Source of the DNA: Zoroaster sp. YZ-2022
Lineage: Eukaryota > Echinodermata > Asteroidea > Forcipulatida > Zoroasteridae
DNA length: 64,000 nucleotides
Assembly (NCBI GenBank): GCA_029582265.1
Contig: CM055816.1
Location: 3,440,698 to 3,504,697, forward strand
Reading direction: 5' to 3'
Positions 11,789-60,236 of the stretch are shown in pieces. The position numbers and the translations under genes were made by a program. Every line of letters starts with the position of its first letter. The stretch's first letter is position 1. Under the pieces are notes generated by a model that was not told the origin of the DNA, ran no database searches, and saw only the letters and a list, made by a program, of their open reading frames with translations.

Positions 11789-14109
11789 ATGAGCACCAGT
11801 GGGCCCCCACCCAAGAAACTGAAGCAAGCCAAATTAAGCTTTGCCCCAGTAAGCAAAGAGAGTAGTTCTCAAGACACCCCGATGACCCTTTCCCTGATGA
11901 CTTTGGCATCCTTAAGTCCGTTCCACAGTGTAGAAGCAGTGAAAGTTCAGACGACTGCAATAAAGAAATTGAGTCTGCCGCAGCTGATGTTACAAGTTTC
12001 ACAAATAAGTACGACATTGGAAACTACAGTAAAGCGCACGGGAGGAAATTGCTAGACGATGAAACAAAGTTTGCCCTCATCACAGACTGGTGGGTACCTG
12101 ATTCCTCCTTCAACTTCCCACAGTGTGCAAATTCTAGGAGACGATTTCAACATGGCTGGCTAAAACGATACAACTGGTTGGCATACAGCAATGGAGAGAA
12201 GGGTGCTTTCTGCAAACCGTGCCTCATCTTTGCCCCTGAATCTGCCGGAGCACACGGCAATCAAAGATTACAAACCTTAGTAAGCACTCCCTTTAACAAA
12301 TACAAAGACGCAATTGAAGTCTTCAACAAGCACAGCAGTGCAAAGTATCATGCTGATGCTGTCAACTCATGTCAGATGTTTCTCAAGGTTGTGACCAACA
12401 AGGTACCAAGCATTGACAATCAACTTGACAACACAAGGCAACAACAAATGATAACCAATAGACAGCGTATCAGGCCTATGATTGAAACTGTGCTCTTTTT
12501 GGGAAGGCAGGAAATTTCATTTCGTGGTCACCGAGACAGCGGCAGTATCGCCAACACATCCACGGAAAATGATGGAAACTTCAGGTCAGCCCTTCGTTTC
12601 CGCATCAACGCTGGAGACAATAATCTGAAGAGGCACATAGAAACTGCAGGAGGAAACGCCATGTACACAAGTTGGAACACACAAAATGAGATCATCAACA
12701 CCGTTGGAGATATAATCTCTGAAAAGATAGTTGATGAAGTGAAGGATGCAAAATACTTCAGTGTATTGGTGGATGAGACAACAGACTGTTCCACAAAAGA
12801 ACAAATGAGCCTGTCAGTGAGATATGTGCATGATGACAAAGTATGTGAGAAGTTTTTGACTTTTGTAACAGTGAATGACCTCACAGGACACGGACTTGCG
12901 AAAAGCATACTCGACATTCTATGGGATGAGAAAACTCTGGATCCCATGAATATCCGTGGTCAAGGTTATGATGGGGCTTCGGCTATGAGCGGGCAATTTA
13001 ATGGAGTCCAAGCATGCATAAGAGAGAAGAACCCACTCGCAGTGTACACACATTGTGCAAGTCATGTATTGAATCTGGTTGTCTCTCATGGAAGTAACTT
13101 ACCTACAATACTAAACACGATCAGCACCATTCAGGAGATTTGTTCGTTGTTTGGTTCTTCGGCCAAGAGACAAAGCCTCCTAAGTGACTACATCACCAAG
13201 ACGGCCCCAGAGTCGTCACACAAACGTCTGAAAAAACTATGCACTACAAGATGGGTTGAGAGGCACGAGGCTTATTAACGTGTTCTATGAGCTCTTCGTC
13301 CCTATAGAGGAGGCCCTTGAGTATGTGTCACATAATGGTGACAGATCATCATCGCAAAGAGCGTCCACATTGCTTACTGCTCTCAGATCTTCAGTATTTA
13401 TCGTGGCCACAACCATACTAAACCGGCTCAGCGGAGTCCTCCTACCCTTGTCCCGGAAATTGCAGTCACCTACATGTGACCTAGTTGGATGCGTTAGACT
13501 TGTGCGTGATGTGCAGCAGGTCATCAAGCAAATGAGGGAAAACAGTGAAGAAGAGTTTGGACGGTTGTTTAGTGACGCAACGAAGTTGGCTGATGAAGTA
13601 GACGGCATCATACGCAAACCACGGACAGCATCTCGTCAAACAGCCAGAGAAAATCATCCATCTCAATCAGCTGAAGAATACTTCAGGGTATCAATGTTTA
13701 ACATCTACATTGATCAATTGCTAAGTGAACTCAGCACAAGGTTTTCAGTCCACTTTGAAAGATGCGCCAAACTACAGTACATATTACCTGCATACTGCAA
13801 TGACACCAACTTCAATCAACTCCAGGACATTTCGAATCTGAAGGCACAGTGAGAGGCGAGTTTGATATGTGGTGTGCGCTGTGGAAAAATGCTGTCGGTA
13901 ATGTACCATCTACACCTACAGAGACTCTGACTTCAGTGCCAGGATTGGCGGACCTGTACCCGAATATACACGCACTTATCACGATATTTGCAGTCATCCC
14001 TGCTACCTCAGCTACTGCAGAACGCACCTTCAGTACCCTTCGTCGCCTTAAATCCTACTTGAGGTCATGGGCAACCAGCGTCTGACAGGCCTTGCTCTGA
14101 TGTCTATAC

Positions 14110-14970
14110 CAGGGACGTGCACAGGGTTGTAGAGGGGCAGGGGCTCACAGTCTGAAAAGGGCAGTGTAATTCCATGCTCGCGCGCGTAGCGCGCGAGCTA
14201 AACAATTTTTGGGCGTTCCGCCTAGTCAAACAATCATAAAGTGCACCAATAACACAAAACCGAAAATGAACATGTATTGGGGCAAATAGCTTACCTACCT
14301 AATGAAGTAAGTGTAGTAGTTGCTTTGACTCTGGAATCATCTTCCAACTAAACTCAAATCTTGTCATAGTATAACCAGATTCAAGTCGATGCTTAAAACT
14401 CATCTTATGTAACAACTCTTCAAAGATGATGTATATTTGTAATTGCATTGTAGGTACATGTATCTCGGTACATAATTTGTTTTCCCTATGCTATCATTGT
14501 ATATTGTTTGTATTAGTGTTTTTTCTTTGTTTCCGCGCCTTGAGCGCCCAGCAGGGTGGATATGTGCGCGTTAAAAATCTGTATTATTATTATTATTATT
14601 ATTAACTGTAAGACATAGGTCTCGAGTGGGAGCGGGATGTCAATTTCGTGTTTCAGTGACAGCGTGTGCCTGCCTATCAAAGACGTATAGGCGCGCGCGG
14701 CTATGCGTGAAATCTAGTTTCGCGGAGGGGCACATGCAGGCCCGTGCACAGGAATAGTAAGGGGCATCTCTGCTGACCTAATATTTATTCTAATTTTATT
14801 CTATCCTGACATCTTTCAACTAGGCAGGGCAGTCTATGCGCAACAGGAACTTAATAATTCATTCAAAAAAAAAAAAAAAAAAAAACTTGGGCTAAAAAGG
14901 GCACTTTTTATACTAGGCAAAAAGGGCAGGGGCTCAAGCACCCTTTGGGACCTATGTATGCACGTGCCTG
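14110..14970. mobile_element. Non-autonomous hAT element inserted in the hAT transposase
   Basis: The left end CAGGGACGTGCAC and right end GCACGTGCCTG form hAT-like terminal repeats. They are flanked by a perfect 8-bp duplication GTCTATAC at 14102-14109 and 14971-14978. Removing the element and one copy restores the transposase frame across the site. Inside is a second left-end-like sequence (CAGGCCCGTGCACAGG, near 14734), a poly-A run, and the 3' end of a LINE (14325-14603), so the element is itself composite. Confidence 0.9.
14325..14603 (+). mobile_element. 3' end of a CR1/L2/Jockey-type LINE
   Basis: One frame reads LWNHLPTKLKSCHS then RFKSMLKTHLM and a stop, the typical end of ORF2 in this LINE group. 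It is followed by a 3' UTR with GCGCCTTGAGCGCCC and GGTGGATATGTGCGC and an (ATT)n tail. It is carried within the hAT element at 14110-14970. The tail matches the SINE at 3195-3459. Confidence 0.75.
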
Positions 14971-15037
14971 GTCTATACACAGAGCAATAGATGTGGACAT
15001 CGATGACGTCATCAATCGAATGGCACTAAAACGTCGT

Positions 15038-15363
15038 AGATTGGACTTTTCAATTTAATATTGCCTCACTATAGATTTATTAAGTAAAGTGTACATCTGT
15101 CAAAAACAAATCCATGTCTCTACTGGGGCAATTTTATAGGGTTAAACATTGCTCTCTATTATACTAACGGCAACGTGGTCAAGTGGACAAGATTGGACTT
15201 TTTAATTTAATATTGCCTTACTATATAATTATATTGCCATTGCCTGACTATAGATTTGTTAAGTAAAGTGTACATCTGCCAAAAATATATGTCTCTACTG
15301 GGACAATTTTATAGGGGTTAAACATTGCTCTCTTTTATACTAACGGCACCGTGGTCAAGTGGT
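15038..15363 (+). repeat. Tandem duplication of about 155-170 bp
   Basis: Copy 1 (15038-15190) and copy 2 (15191-15363) both start GATTGGACTTTT and run through TAAGTAAAGTGTACATCTG, GTCTCTACTGG and AACATTGCTCTC to GTGGTCAAGTGG. Copy 1 begins inside the last codons of the hAT transposase. Copy 2 has about 20 extra bases. Confidence 0.85.
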
Positions 15364-15415
15364 TAGACTGCCCGTCTTGCAATCACAAGGTTGTGAGTTC
15401 GGAATCCCATGCTGA
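15344..15415 (+). repeat. tRNA-derived SINE head
   Basis: GTGGTCAAGTGGTTAGACTG resembles box A with its D-loop, GTCTTGCAATC the anticodon arm, and TTGTGAGTTCGGAATCCC a weakly altered box B. The upstream tandem copy carries only the first bases of this head. The acceptor stem does not pair well, so it is not a working tRNA gene. Confidence 0.6.
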
Positions 15416-15904
15416 CCGCTGATTTCACAATGCCTATATAAACTATTGTCGTCTAGTTACTGAATCACAATTGATTGATTTGTGCAGTTCGTAATTATAG
15501 ACGATACACTAATGTTGGTGTGTGAGTTAGATTGGCTCTTGCCATTTTCTTGCCATTTATGCCTCTTCATATGGGAGGTTACCGAGTTCCTAATGGGAAG
15601 ATCCATTATACACACATACAACCCTAAATTACATACATTGTTTACGTACATCCTAGTTGATTTGTGAGTGAGTTTTCTTTGAGCCCCCCAAAGACAAAAT
15701 CCTGGGTGCGCCGTTGATTTGATGTCTGAAATAACAAATACAATCATACAACTTGATACATTAAACTTGTCACATTGTAATAGTAGAGAGTGCTATTAAT
15801 ATGGTTGAGTGTACTCTATAATAATAACTTCGTTTCTATCAATGAAATTCCAACTTTATATAAATTTTCCTTCATTGTTGTGAACCCATTTTCTTCTAAT
15901 AACC

Positions 15905-16100
15905 AGACTTGTATGACTCATGACTTGGTCTTGAGTCTGACTCAGACTCAAATTAGAAATTTTTAGTGATTAAAACTCAAACTCGAGTCACCATGTACAA
16001 TGACTTGGACTCAAACTCAACCCTTGGGACTCCAACTTTGTGACTGACTGGGAGGCAAAATGACCTGCCCAATATTTAAAATTTTTAAGATTACTCAATG
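15905..16100 (+). repeat. Dispersed ACTCAGACTTGAGTC-type repeat, copy 1
   Basis: Rich in GACTCA/TGAGTC motifs, with GAGTCACCATGTACAATGAC, then AAAATGACCTGCCCAATAT. The same order is found at 21645-21805, so this is a dispersed repeat family of unknown type. Confidence 0.65.
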
Positions 16101-16234
16101 CAAAGAAATACCCTTTAAAACATGTTCTCAACATAGATGAAGGGAATGACTAACCCTCCTCTGTTGTGTTCATTTCACACCTGACAAACCTCTGTGTTTA
16201 TGTATGAATGTATGTTTGTATTCTGTCTCATTTT

Positions 16235-16276
16235 GCCTTTGAGAAAGAACCTGCTATTAAGTTCGAAACGTAAGGC
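16235..16276 (+). ncRNA. Degenerate hammerhead-like relic
   Basis: Stem I GCCU (16235-16238) pairs with AGGC (16273-16276), stem II GAAC pairs with GUUC, and GAAA is followed by CGUA. The layout equals that of the Penelope family 2 hammerhead at 34779-34817. The core that should read CUGAUGA is UUGAGAA, which changes essential bases, so it should not cleave. Probably the 3' relic of a third Penelope-like element. Confidence 0.35.
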
Positions 16277-16374
16277 CAATAACCATTTATTACAACAGGA
16301 TTAAAGAAGTAACGCAAGAACCAAAATTGTCTTACTAATTTGAATTAGTTGTATGAAACATCACGCAAAGTTAA

Positions 16375-16572
16375 AGGGACAATATCGTCACGATCAACAG
16401 GGCATGGAATCGGTACCCTCGTTTAAGATGAAAGAGTGACTGACCATTGGCTCATTTATGCAGCAGCAACTGTAAAATGTCCTTATCTTGTAAGGCATTA
16501 TTTTCAGTCGACGAGTAATCTAGAACTAGCACTCTGATTCCACGCCCTGTTGATCGTGACGACATTGTCCCA
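16375..16572. mobile_element. Palindromic MITE with TTAA target site, copy 2
   Basis: The left arm starts AGGGACAATATCGTCACG and continues through ATCAACAGGGCATGGAATC. The right arm is its reverse complement with about three changes. TTAA is on the left (16371-16374) and CTAA on the right. The interior matches the reverse complement of the copy at 10167-10382. Confidence 0.75.
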
Positions 16573-17060
16573 CTAACAGCTAATAGGCCTATTTATTGAT
16601 TTGGTAGCTTGCATCCCTTTGTCATGGTAGGGCAGTGTGCTTCGATACCTTTTTTAAAATAATTATTGGTACAAATACCGTTTGACGACCCTCGTAGCTC
16701 TTTGTTAGATTTAAAACCACTGGTTTTAAAATACCAGCACTACTCACCTATGAATTTAGTGACTTCACTGTTAATATATAGCAGCAAGTTTCCAGATGAT
16801 AATTCAGATTGTAAAGTCCGTATTAATTAGATGAAACAGAGTCACATGTTATTGAATGCAATATTTTATTAAACCACCACCGATAAAACAAAACTAATTT
16901 CGATTATTTCGGATTACCACCATATCATTAAGACATCATTGATGCGATGTTTTTATACATTAATTCGTTAATAAACCAAAAAACACATTGTGTCATAATT
17001 ATAAGGATTATAGTCAGTGTCAACTCAAAGTTAAATTCTACACATACACAACTGCAGAAG

Positions 17061-17374
17061 TATACTGAGACGCAATAGAAACTTACCACTTTTTCGACCT
17101 TAAATTATCAGTAATCACAATGCACAAATGTAATATGTGCACTTATTTTTAGCAAGTCAGTGTACCCCCTACAGACAAATCGGTCACACATGGTTACGTG
17201 ACCTTTGAGTCGTTCTCTTCATGGCCCAGGTGCGTAACACCTGGTTTGACCATCAGCGATTGCTCAAGGGGTATGTGATGATTTTAATTAGCAGCACGTG
17301 ATGTCTTATTTTGAACCATTACAATGTTATGCTATTCCAAAACAAGTGGTAAGTTTATATTGCGTCTCGGTATA
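17061..17374. mobile_element. MITE with about 30-bp inverted repeats
   Basis: The left end TATACTGAGACGCAATAGAA continues into ACTTACCACTT. The right end AAGTGGTAAGTTTATATTGC then GTCTCGGTATA is its reverse complement with two changes. A TA dinucleotide flanks both ends, suggesting a Tc1/mariner-type insertion, but TA is too short to be decisive. Confidence 0.65.
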
Positions 17375-18435
17375 TATTACCTACATGAAGGGTGCTAATC
17401 ATAACGTCAAACTGACATGCAAAGTCTCCTTGATGGCGTGCGCACTCGTTTTTGTTTAACATGTGGTTCCAAAGCAAACATTGTTCACTGAGAACTCTTA
17501 TGTGACACGTTTTGTTACAATTTCAATGCGACTCTGTTTACATGAATGGCTACATTTTATGGACAAATATCGAGTTTGGGAAATGATGCACTCCGATAAA
17601 GATATTTGGCCATTATGTGCCGATATACTAAATCGTCTTTCTGTCTGTGTAATAATTTTGTTTAATTCCTTATTTAACCCAAATAAGTTTAAATACATAA
17701 ACTACTGACATAATAATTATCAATATGTCGCTGATAACCAGGACCTGTATAATAATCTAATAACAAAAACCAGAATATGCTTTTCGTATGTGTGCCTTAA
17801 TATCATTGTCTAAACAACTTAGTAACATTTAAAATTAATCCCCAATTAAGCCTAATAATCTTGAATACTCCGAATGAAAAATAATTTATCAAATCTAACA
17901 TTTACTCCCGCTATATGATATTGTTTAAAGCCAGTATACTCTTGGCCTTTTGGTAAATTGTCTGTAAATGCGTCCATACTTTATAAGAACCAAAGATATA
18001 TGTAAATGTATCCATACCATACTAGATAAGATGTACACGTAGGCCTATATATAATTATAAATCCTAACCTGCGATAGTTTCAGTTTATGGTACTGTGTTG
18101 TTTATAAGAAAATAGTGCAAATGCATTCAGACTGTTTGTATTTATTCTAATATGGAATTTATTTATGTCTTAGTAAAGACATACATTAAGTTTCTAACAT
18201 CATTTCACTCATTTTACTAAAAAGCACAGAAGACAGAAAATGTCAGGGATGTCTGATATCATCAACTTTACACTAAGTAAGTTGTATGTACATATACAAC
18301 TGCGGTTATTTCTGTTTTATTAGATTACCTATTGTATAGTGGCTTTTAAGATGTTGAGGAAAAACTGCTTTAAATTACACATTTCTAAAAAGAAATATAA
18401 AAAAAACAAGAAGCAAGGTTTACAGTAAATATGTA

Positions 18436-18478
18436 CCCAAATGAATTGATCGTGGGTTCCATCATAAATTCATTTGGG
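18436..18478. repeat. Short hairpin, 12-bp perfect arms
   Basis: CCCAAATGAATT (18436-18447) and AATTCATTTGGG (18467-18478) are exact reverse complements. With one mismatch the pairing extends four bases outward (TGTA / CACA). Confidence 0.6.
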
Positions 18479-18864
18479 CACATGCCAATGTTAAACCGAG
18501 TAAAGTATGTAACTACAACGGAATTGTTTTCCTTTTCTAAAAGGATATTATCAATATTCAAATTAAACACGCATTTTCGGTAAAACAGCAAAAACCACGG
18601 GCAATATATGTATATTTAAGATACATTTTCTTTTGATTAATTATTAAGATTTAATCTCCATAACCACAATAACTATGTGAATATACACCAATTATTTAAT
18701 CATTGACTACATCTTAAAATCGTAACTAAAAATGCATTGTGTTAATCTACTCTTACTGATGGTTCAGTAAAGATTAAGGTGCAGCACCTTATCCAATCCA
18801 CGATAATCAGTTCAGAAATTCAAATAAATTTACAATTATTTTTTTGGGGAGAATTCCCATAACG

Positions 18865-18870
18865 TTTATT
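18865..18870 (-). other. Possible polyadenylation signal
   Basis: AATAAA on the minus strand about 225 bases after the stop codon at 19096-19098. Such hexamers are common by chance in this AT-rich DNA. Confidence 0.25.
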
Positions 18871-19095
18871 GATTTTATTCCAAACTAGCGTCACATTTAC
18901 CCATAAATCCTGAAACTATACACCCTTTTATTAAGACATTTACTGAACAGTATAGATTGTTACAGAATGCATGTCTTGTTTTGCATGAGATTTAAAGCTC
19001 AATTCATTTGATGTTATTTCTTAACACACATTTTCACAGCCTCATTCGACAGCTTCCATGTTGATGTAGTCGGTATTGTTTTTCTCTGATGGGGT

Positions 19096-56047
<36,952 letters not shown>

Positions 56048-56110
56048 CTGTAAACAAAAATGGCTTCATCATATATATTCCTATGATATTCCCCTAATAT
56101 GCATGTACTG

Positions 56111-57356
56111 TCATGGGCGGATCCAGAACATTTTTAGGGGGGGGGGCTGAAAATCAAAAAACAATTATTTTCAGTACTACAAAAATTACAATGAAATAAT
56201 CAAAGGGAGAGAAAAACAAAGCACACTGTGCGAATGGGAGTGCGTTCTCCCCTCCCCTCCCTCTCTCTCTCTTTTTCTCCTTTTTTTAGGTGTTCGGGTA
56301 TGTTCCCAAAACACCTATTGTTTTTGTTCGTTTTTTTTTTAGGTGTTCGGGTATGTTCCCGAAACACCTATTGTTTTTGTTCGTTTTTTTTTTCTTCTTC
56401 TCCTTCTTCTTCTTCTCCGGATCGATTGTCTACAAAAAAACACACATACATGTACTTGCAAACTTCACATGAACTTCAAACTTCGCATATACTAAGAACT
56501 TAAAACGTAGATGAAACATAATTTGTGACGTCATGATGAGGTCATCAGATATCGAATTACGATAAAGCAAAGTTTAATAATTTAAAAAAATCATATCTCA
56601 ACAACCACAAGGGGTAAATTCACAATTTTCGTACCATTGTACAGATCGTTAAGTGTCAAAAAATATTTACTAAAAGATGACCCCAATTTGATCTTACTTC
56701 CTGTCCAAACCGGAAGTCAAAGTTTAATATTTAAAAAAATCATATCTCAACAACCACAAGAGGTAAATTCACAATTTGTGTACCATTGTACAGATCGTTA
56801 ATTGTCAAAAAATATTTACTAAAAGATGACCCCAATTTGACCTTACTTCCTGTCCAAACCGGAAGTCAAAGTTTAATATTTAAAAAAAATCATATCTCAA
56901 CAACCACAAGAGGTAAATTCACATTTTTGCACCATTGTATAGATTGTTAATTGTCACAAAATATTTACAAAAAGGTGACCCCAATTTGACCTTTACTTCC
57001 TGTATTTGTTATTTTTCATGATCATGGGCAAGTATTATTTATATGACTTTCAAATGACCTGATGTGACCTTTACTTCCGGTCCAAACAGGAACTTCATTT
57101 TCAACACATTCTAACACAAAATGTATAGGTATTTTGAAGATAAAATTGATATTGTCATGATAAAAGACGTAAGACATTTCACAATTATGATAATGACGTC
57201 ATCAAATGCTCACTTGATTAAACTGAAAGTTAACTCAAACACCTATTTTTTGTTATCACAAAAAACTTAAGTCTATTTAAAAAAAAAAATTGTAAACGAT
57301 TTTATGGTGGGGGGGGGGGGGCTACAGCCCCCTTAGCCCCCTGGATCCGCCAATGA
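56111..57356. mobile_element. TIR element inserted in the 48-bp array
   Basis: Ends TCATGGGCGGATCCAG and CTGGATCCGCCAATGA, flanked by CTG on each side. The left flank TATGCATGTACTG is a diverged array unit and the right flank TGTGTTTAGCTCC continues it, so the element landed inside the array. The interior holds a duplicated GGTGTTCGGGTATGTTCCC block (56289-56390) and three copies of a roughly 150-bp unit (AAATCATATCTCAACAACCA...ACCCCAATTTGA, 56580-57000). Confidence 0.65.
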
Positions 57357-58428
57357 CTGTGTTTAGCTCCTATAAAGCCACTGTATACCCCTGATATACA
57401 TGTACTGTGTTTAGCTCCTGTAAAGCCACAGTACTGTATACCCCTGATATAAATGTACTGTGTTTAGCTCCTATAAAGCCACTGTATACCCCTGATATAC
57501 ATGTACTGTGTTTAGCTCCTATAAAGCCACTGTATACCCCTAAAAAATTTAAACATAGAGAGAGAGAGAGAGAGGGGCGGGGGGGGGGGAGAACGCACCC
57601 CCATTCCCACAGTGTGCAGGATAAACATAAGGAGGTGACCTACTTAGTACTGTACTGAAAAAAATTTTTTTTTGATTCTCAGCCCCCCTAAAAAAAAATC
57701 TGGATCCGCCTATGATACCCCTGATATACATGTACTGTATTTAGCTCCTATAAAGCCACTCTATACCCCTGATATACATGTACTGTGTTTAGCTCCTATA
57801 AAGCCACTCTATACCCCTGATATACATGTACTGTGTTTAGCTCCTATAAAGCCACTGTATATTCCTGATATACATGTACTGTGTTTAGCTCCTGTAAAGC
57901 CACAGTACTGTATACCCCTGATATACATGTACTGTGTTTAGCTCCTATAAAGCCACTGTATATTCCTGATATACATGTACTGTGTTTAGCTCCTGTAAAG
58001 CCACAGTACTGTATACCCCTGATATACATGTACTGTGCTTAGCTCCTATAAAGCCACTCTATACCCCTGATATACATGTACTGTGTTTAGCTCCTATAAA
58101 GCCACTGTATACCCCTGATATACATGTACTGTGTTTAGCTCCTATAAAGCCACTGTATACCCCTGATATACATGTACTGTGTTTAGCTCCTGTAAAGCCA
58201 CTGTATACCCCTGATATACATGTACTGTGTTTAGCTCCTATAAAGCCACTGTATACCCCTGATATACATGTACTGTGTTTAGCTCCTGTAAAGCCACTGT
58301 ATACCCCTGATATACATGTACTGTGTATAGCTCCTGTAAAGCCACTGTATACCCCTGATATTACATGTACCGGTACTGTGTTTAGCTCCTGTAAAGCCAC
58401 TGTATACCCCTGATATACATGTACTGTG
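57357..58428 (+). repeat. 48-bp minisatellite, about 20 copies
   Basis: Unit CTGTATACCCCTGATATACA + TGTACTGTGTTTAGCTCCTA + TAAAGCCA. Divisible by three, so both strands show false long open frames. Interrupted at 57542-57715 and ended by a gypsy LTR at 58429. Confidence 0.97.
57542..57715. mobile_element. Truncated relative of the 56111 element inside the array
   Basis: 174 bp with one terminal repeat (CTGGATCCGCCTATGA) and the GA-rich and GGGG...GAACGC blocks of the left end of 56111-57356 in inverse orientation. Flanked by TACCCCT on both sides (57535-57541, 57716-57722), part of the array unit. Confidence 0.6.
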
Positions 58429-58547
58429 TGTTCTAAAGACGTCATGACTCTGTGAGTAGCATTCACTGAAAAGCAATGGTTTATTTATAGTCCTCAACAA
58501 CAACATAGAGTAGGGATACGGTAGCCTCTTAATGCCACTCCATAACA
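58429..58547 (-). repeat. 3' LTR of the gypsy element, 119 bp
   Basis: Begins TGTTATGGAGTGGC directly after AAGGAAAGGGGA (polypurine tract) and ends TTTAGAACA. Contains TATAAATAAA, which could serve as TATA box or polyadenylation signal. Very short for an LTR but with TG...CA borders. Confidence 0.65.
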
Positions 58548-58834
58548 TCCCCTTTCCTTAAGATAATAACAGCAGGTGTTTAACTTGCTTACAGTTGAGC
58601 TATCACCAAAGACCTATGTGGCCTAAACAATATACTTGTGTCCAGTTATGTTTGTGAACAAGAACGCTAAACTGTTGTGACTAACTCGACAAACATTAAG
58701 AACGCTTTAACACTAGAACAGATTTGAAACAGCTTTAAAACTTTAACAAAAATAACTGCAGGTGAGCAGTCTTTCTCAACTAAGTGTTGGCCTATGTACT
58801 GAAGGCTTTGCCAGTGAGCATAACAAAGTCAGAT

Positions 58835-59270
58835 TTATGATTCAATGAGTCTCGGAGGAGGTTTGGAAACGCGACCGGATCTGGTAATGGTAGTATTAGT
58901 GTTCAGTCCTGGAGGTTTGTCTGTGGGAGCGGAAGGCACATCTTGTGCCTTAGCGACTGGACTGGCGGTACTCGGGCTGGCTGGCTCTGTCATAGCTGAT
59001 AGCTGTGTGAGCTGAGGTGCACTCACACATGTGGCTTGTGTTGTAGGCGCTTTTGCGCTCTCATGACTGTCGCTGAGGTGTATGCGATTACGTCTGTAGC
59101 ATTTGCTACCGACTTCGACGATGTAGCTGCGTGGTGCAACTTTGGCTTTGATCACTCCAGGTGTCCACGGGGAGCCTTCTACCTTGGGTCGAGTTTTAGA
59201 GTTCTGGCTGTCCGACAACTAGATCAGGGAGGCTTTTGGCAGTGCGGTCGTGATATAGTTTAGCTGCCTG
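58835..59270 (-). pseudogene. Gypsy integrase C-terminal part
   Basis: After the stop at 59271 the frame shifts near 59225. WTPGVIKAKVAPRSYIVEVG then KCYRRNRIHLS is the typical end of this gypsy group's integrase, followed by a Ser/Pro/Thr-rich tail with RSGRVSKPPPRL. Confidence 0.8.
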
Positions 59271-60224
59271 TCATTTGGTCACGACTTGCTCGGTGACGGC
59301 CTCTACGACCCGGGGCTTGTACAATGTGTTCTTGCAAGGGAGGAATGAGCGCGTTCGTCGAGACATTAAGCGCTGTGCCGGGGAGCTGGACATTCCTGGT
59401 GTAGTGGTGTTCCTCCACTCGAGGATAGCCCTCAACACATCACTGTTTCCTTTTGCAGCTTTGGTCACAAGTCCTTTGGCGATTTTGACCGCGGACTCTG
59501 CTTTTCCGTTGGATTTGGAGTGGTAGAGGCTTGAGGTGGTGTGTTGGAAGTCCCACTCATTCGCGAACTGGGTGAACTCGCGTGACACATAGTTTGGTCC
59601 ATTGTCTGTGATCAAGGTGTGAGGAATGCCATGAGTGGCAAACACTGGCTTCAGCTCCTTGATTAGCGATGTGGAAGTCATGTCTTCCAGGGTGCGCACA
59701 TCGATGTAGTCTGAGTAAAGGTCTACTAGTACGCAGTAGTTTTGTCCATCGACCTCAAAACAGCCACTCGCGACTAACTGCCACGGTGTCTTGGGTACTG
59801 GGTGTGTCATGAGGGGCTCCTTGGGGAGAGCTGGTTGTGACTCCTGGCAGATTGCGCAGCGTTGGACGACCTCCACCAGCTCTGTGTGCATACGTGGCCA
59901 GTACATTATGTCTCGTGCCGTGTTGGTTGTGTACTGCACGCCCATGTGAGACGCATGTGCCCTTTCTGTCATTTCTGCACGAACAGCTGTTGGGATTACA
60001 ATACGGGTTCCGCGAAAAATGAGACCGTTTTGTGTTGACAGCTCATCTCTGTATGGCCAGTACTCCCTGATGCACAAGGGAACTTGAACCTTGTCCCCTG
60101 GCCATGCTGCTTGGATGATCTGCATCAGTGTTTGTATAGTTTGCTCGGCGAGCGTTGCTTTCTTGATTCTCTGCAGACGCTCGTCCGTGACGAAGATGGT
60201 CGGGTCGATGTTCTCCAACTCCAT
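59271..60224 (-). pseudogene. Gypsy integrase core
   Basis: Zinc-binding HASHMG...CAICQ, catalytic D in VLVDLYSDY, D in LITDNGPNYV and E in KSNGKAESAVK. It is in the same frame as RT-RNase H, separated only by an amber stop at 60237-60239. A TGA ends it before the C-terminal part. Confidence 0.9.
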
Positions 60225-60236
60225 GTTCAGCTTCTG

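Larger units (their letters stand above)
11789..15058 (+). pseudogene. Dead hAT-superfamily transposase (zf-TTF type)
   Basis: Cut-and-paste transposase related to the ZMYM/THAP12-like (P52rIPK) hAT group. The start MSTSGPPPKKLKQAKLSF is at 11789. The frame shifts near 11878; the next segment carries YDIGNYSKAHGRKLLDDETK and the TTF-type zinc-binding FCKPCLIFA. A DUF4371-like region follows with VLVDETTDCS, whose aspartate is likely the first catalytic acid, then GQGYDGASAMSGQFNGVQA and CASHVLNLVV. Further shifts lie near 13270, 13845 and 14066. The hAT dimerisation motif ATSATAERTFSTLRRLKSYL is intact. The last part, MGNQRLTGLALMS then HRAIDVDIDDVINR to a stop at 15056-15058, is split by the insertion at 14110-14970. 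Four frame breaks plus the insertion make it non-functional. I could not find this element's own terminal repeats. Confidence 0.9.
17375..19095. other. Non-coding sequence downstream of the EGF-SEA gene
   Basis: AT-rich sequence with one hairpin (18436-18478). No exon recognised. The part nearest 19095 should hold the 3' UTR of the minus-strand gene. Confidence 0.4.

Noticed and set aside
57407..58548. Repetitive open frames with VLCLAPIKPLYTPDIH
   Set aside because: Direct translation of the 48-bp array.
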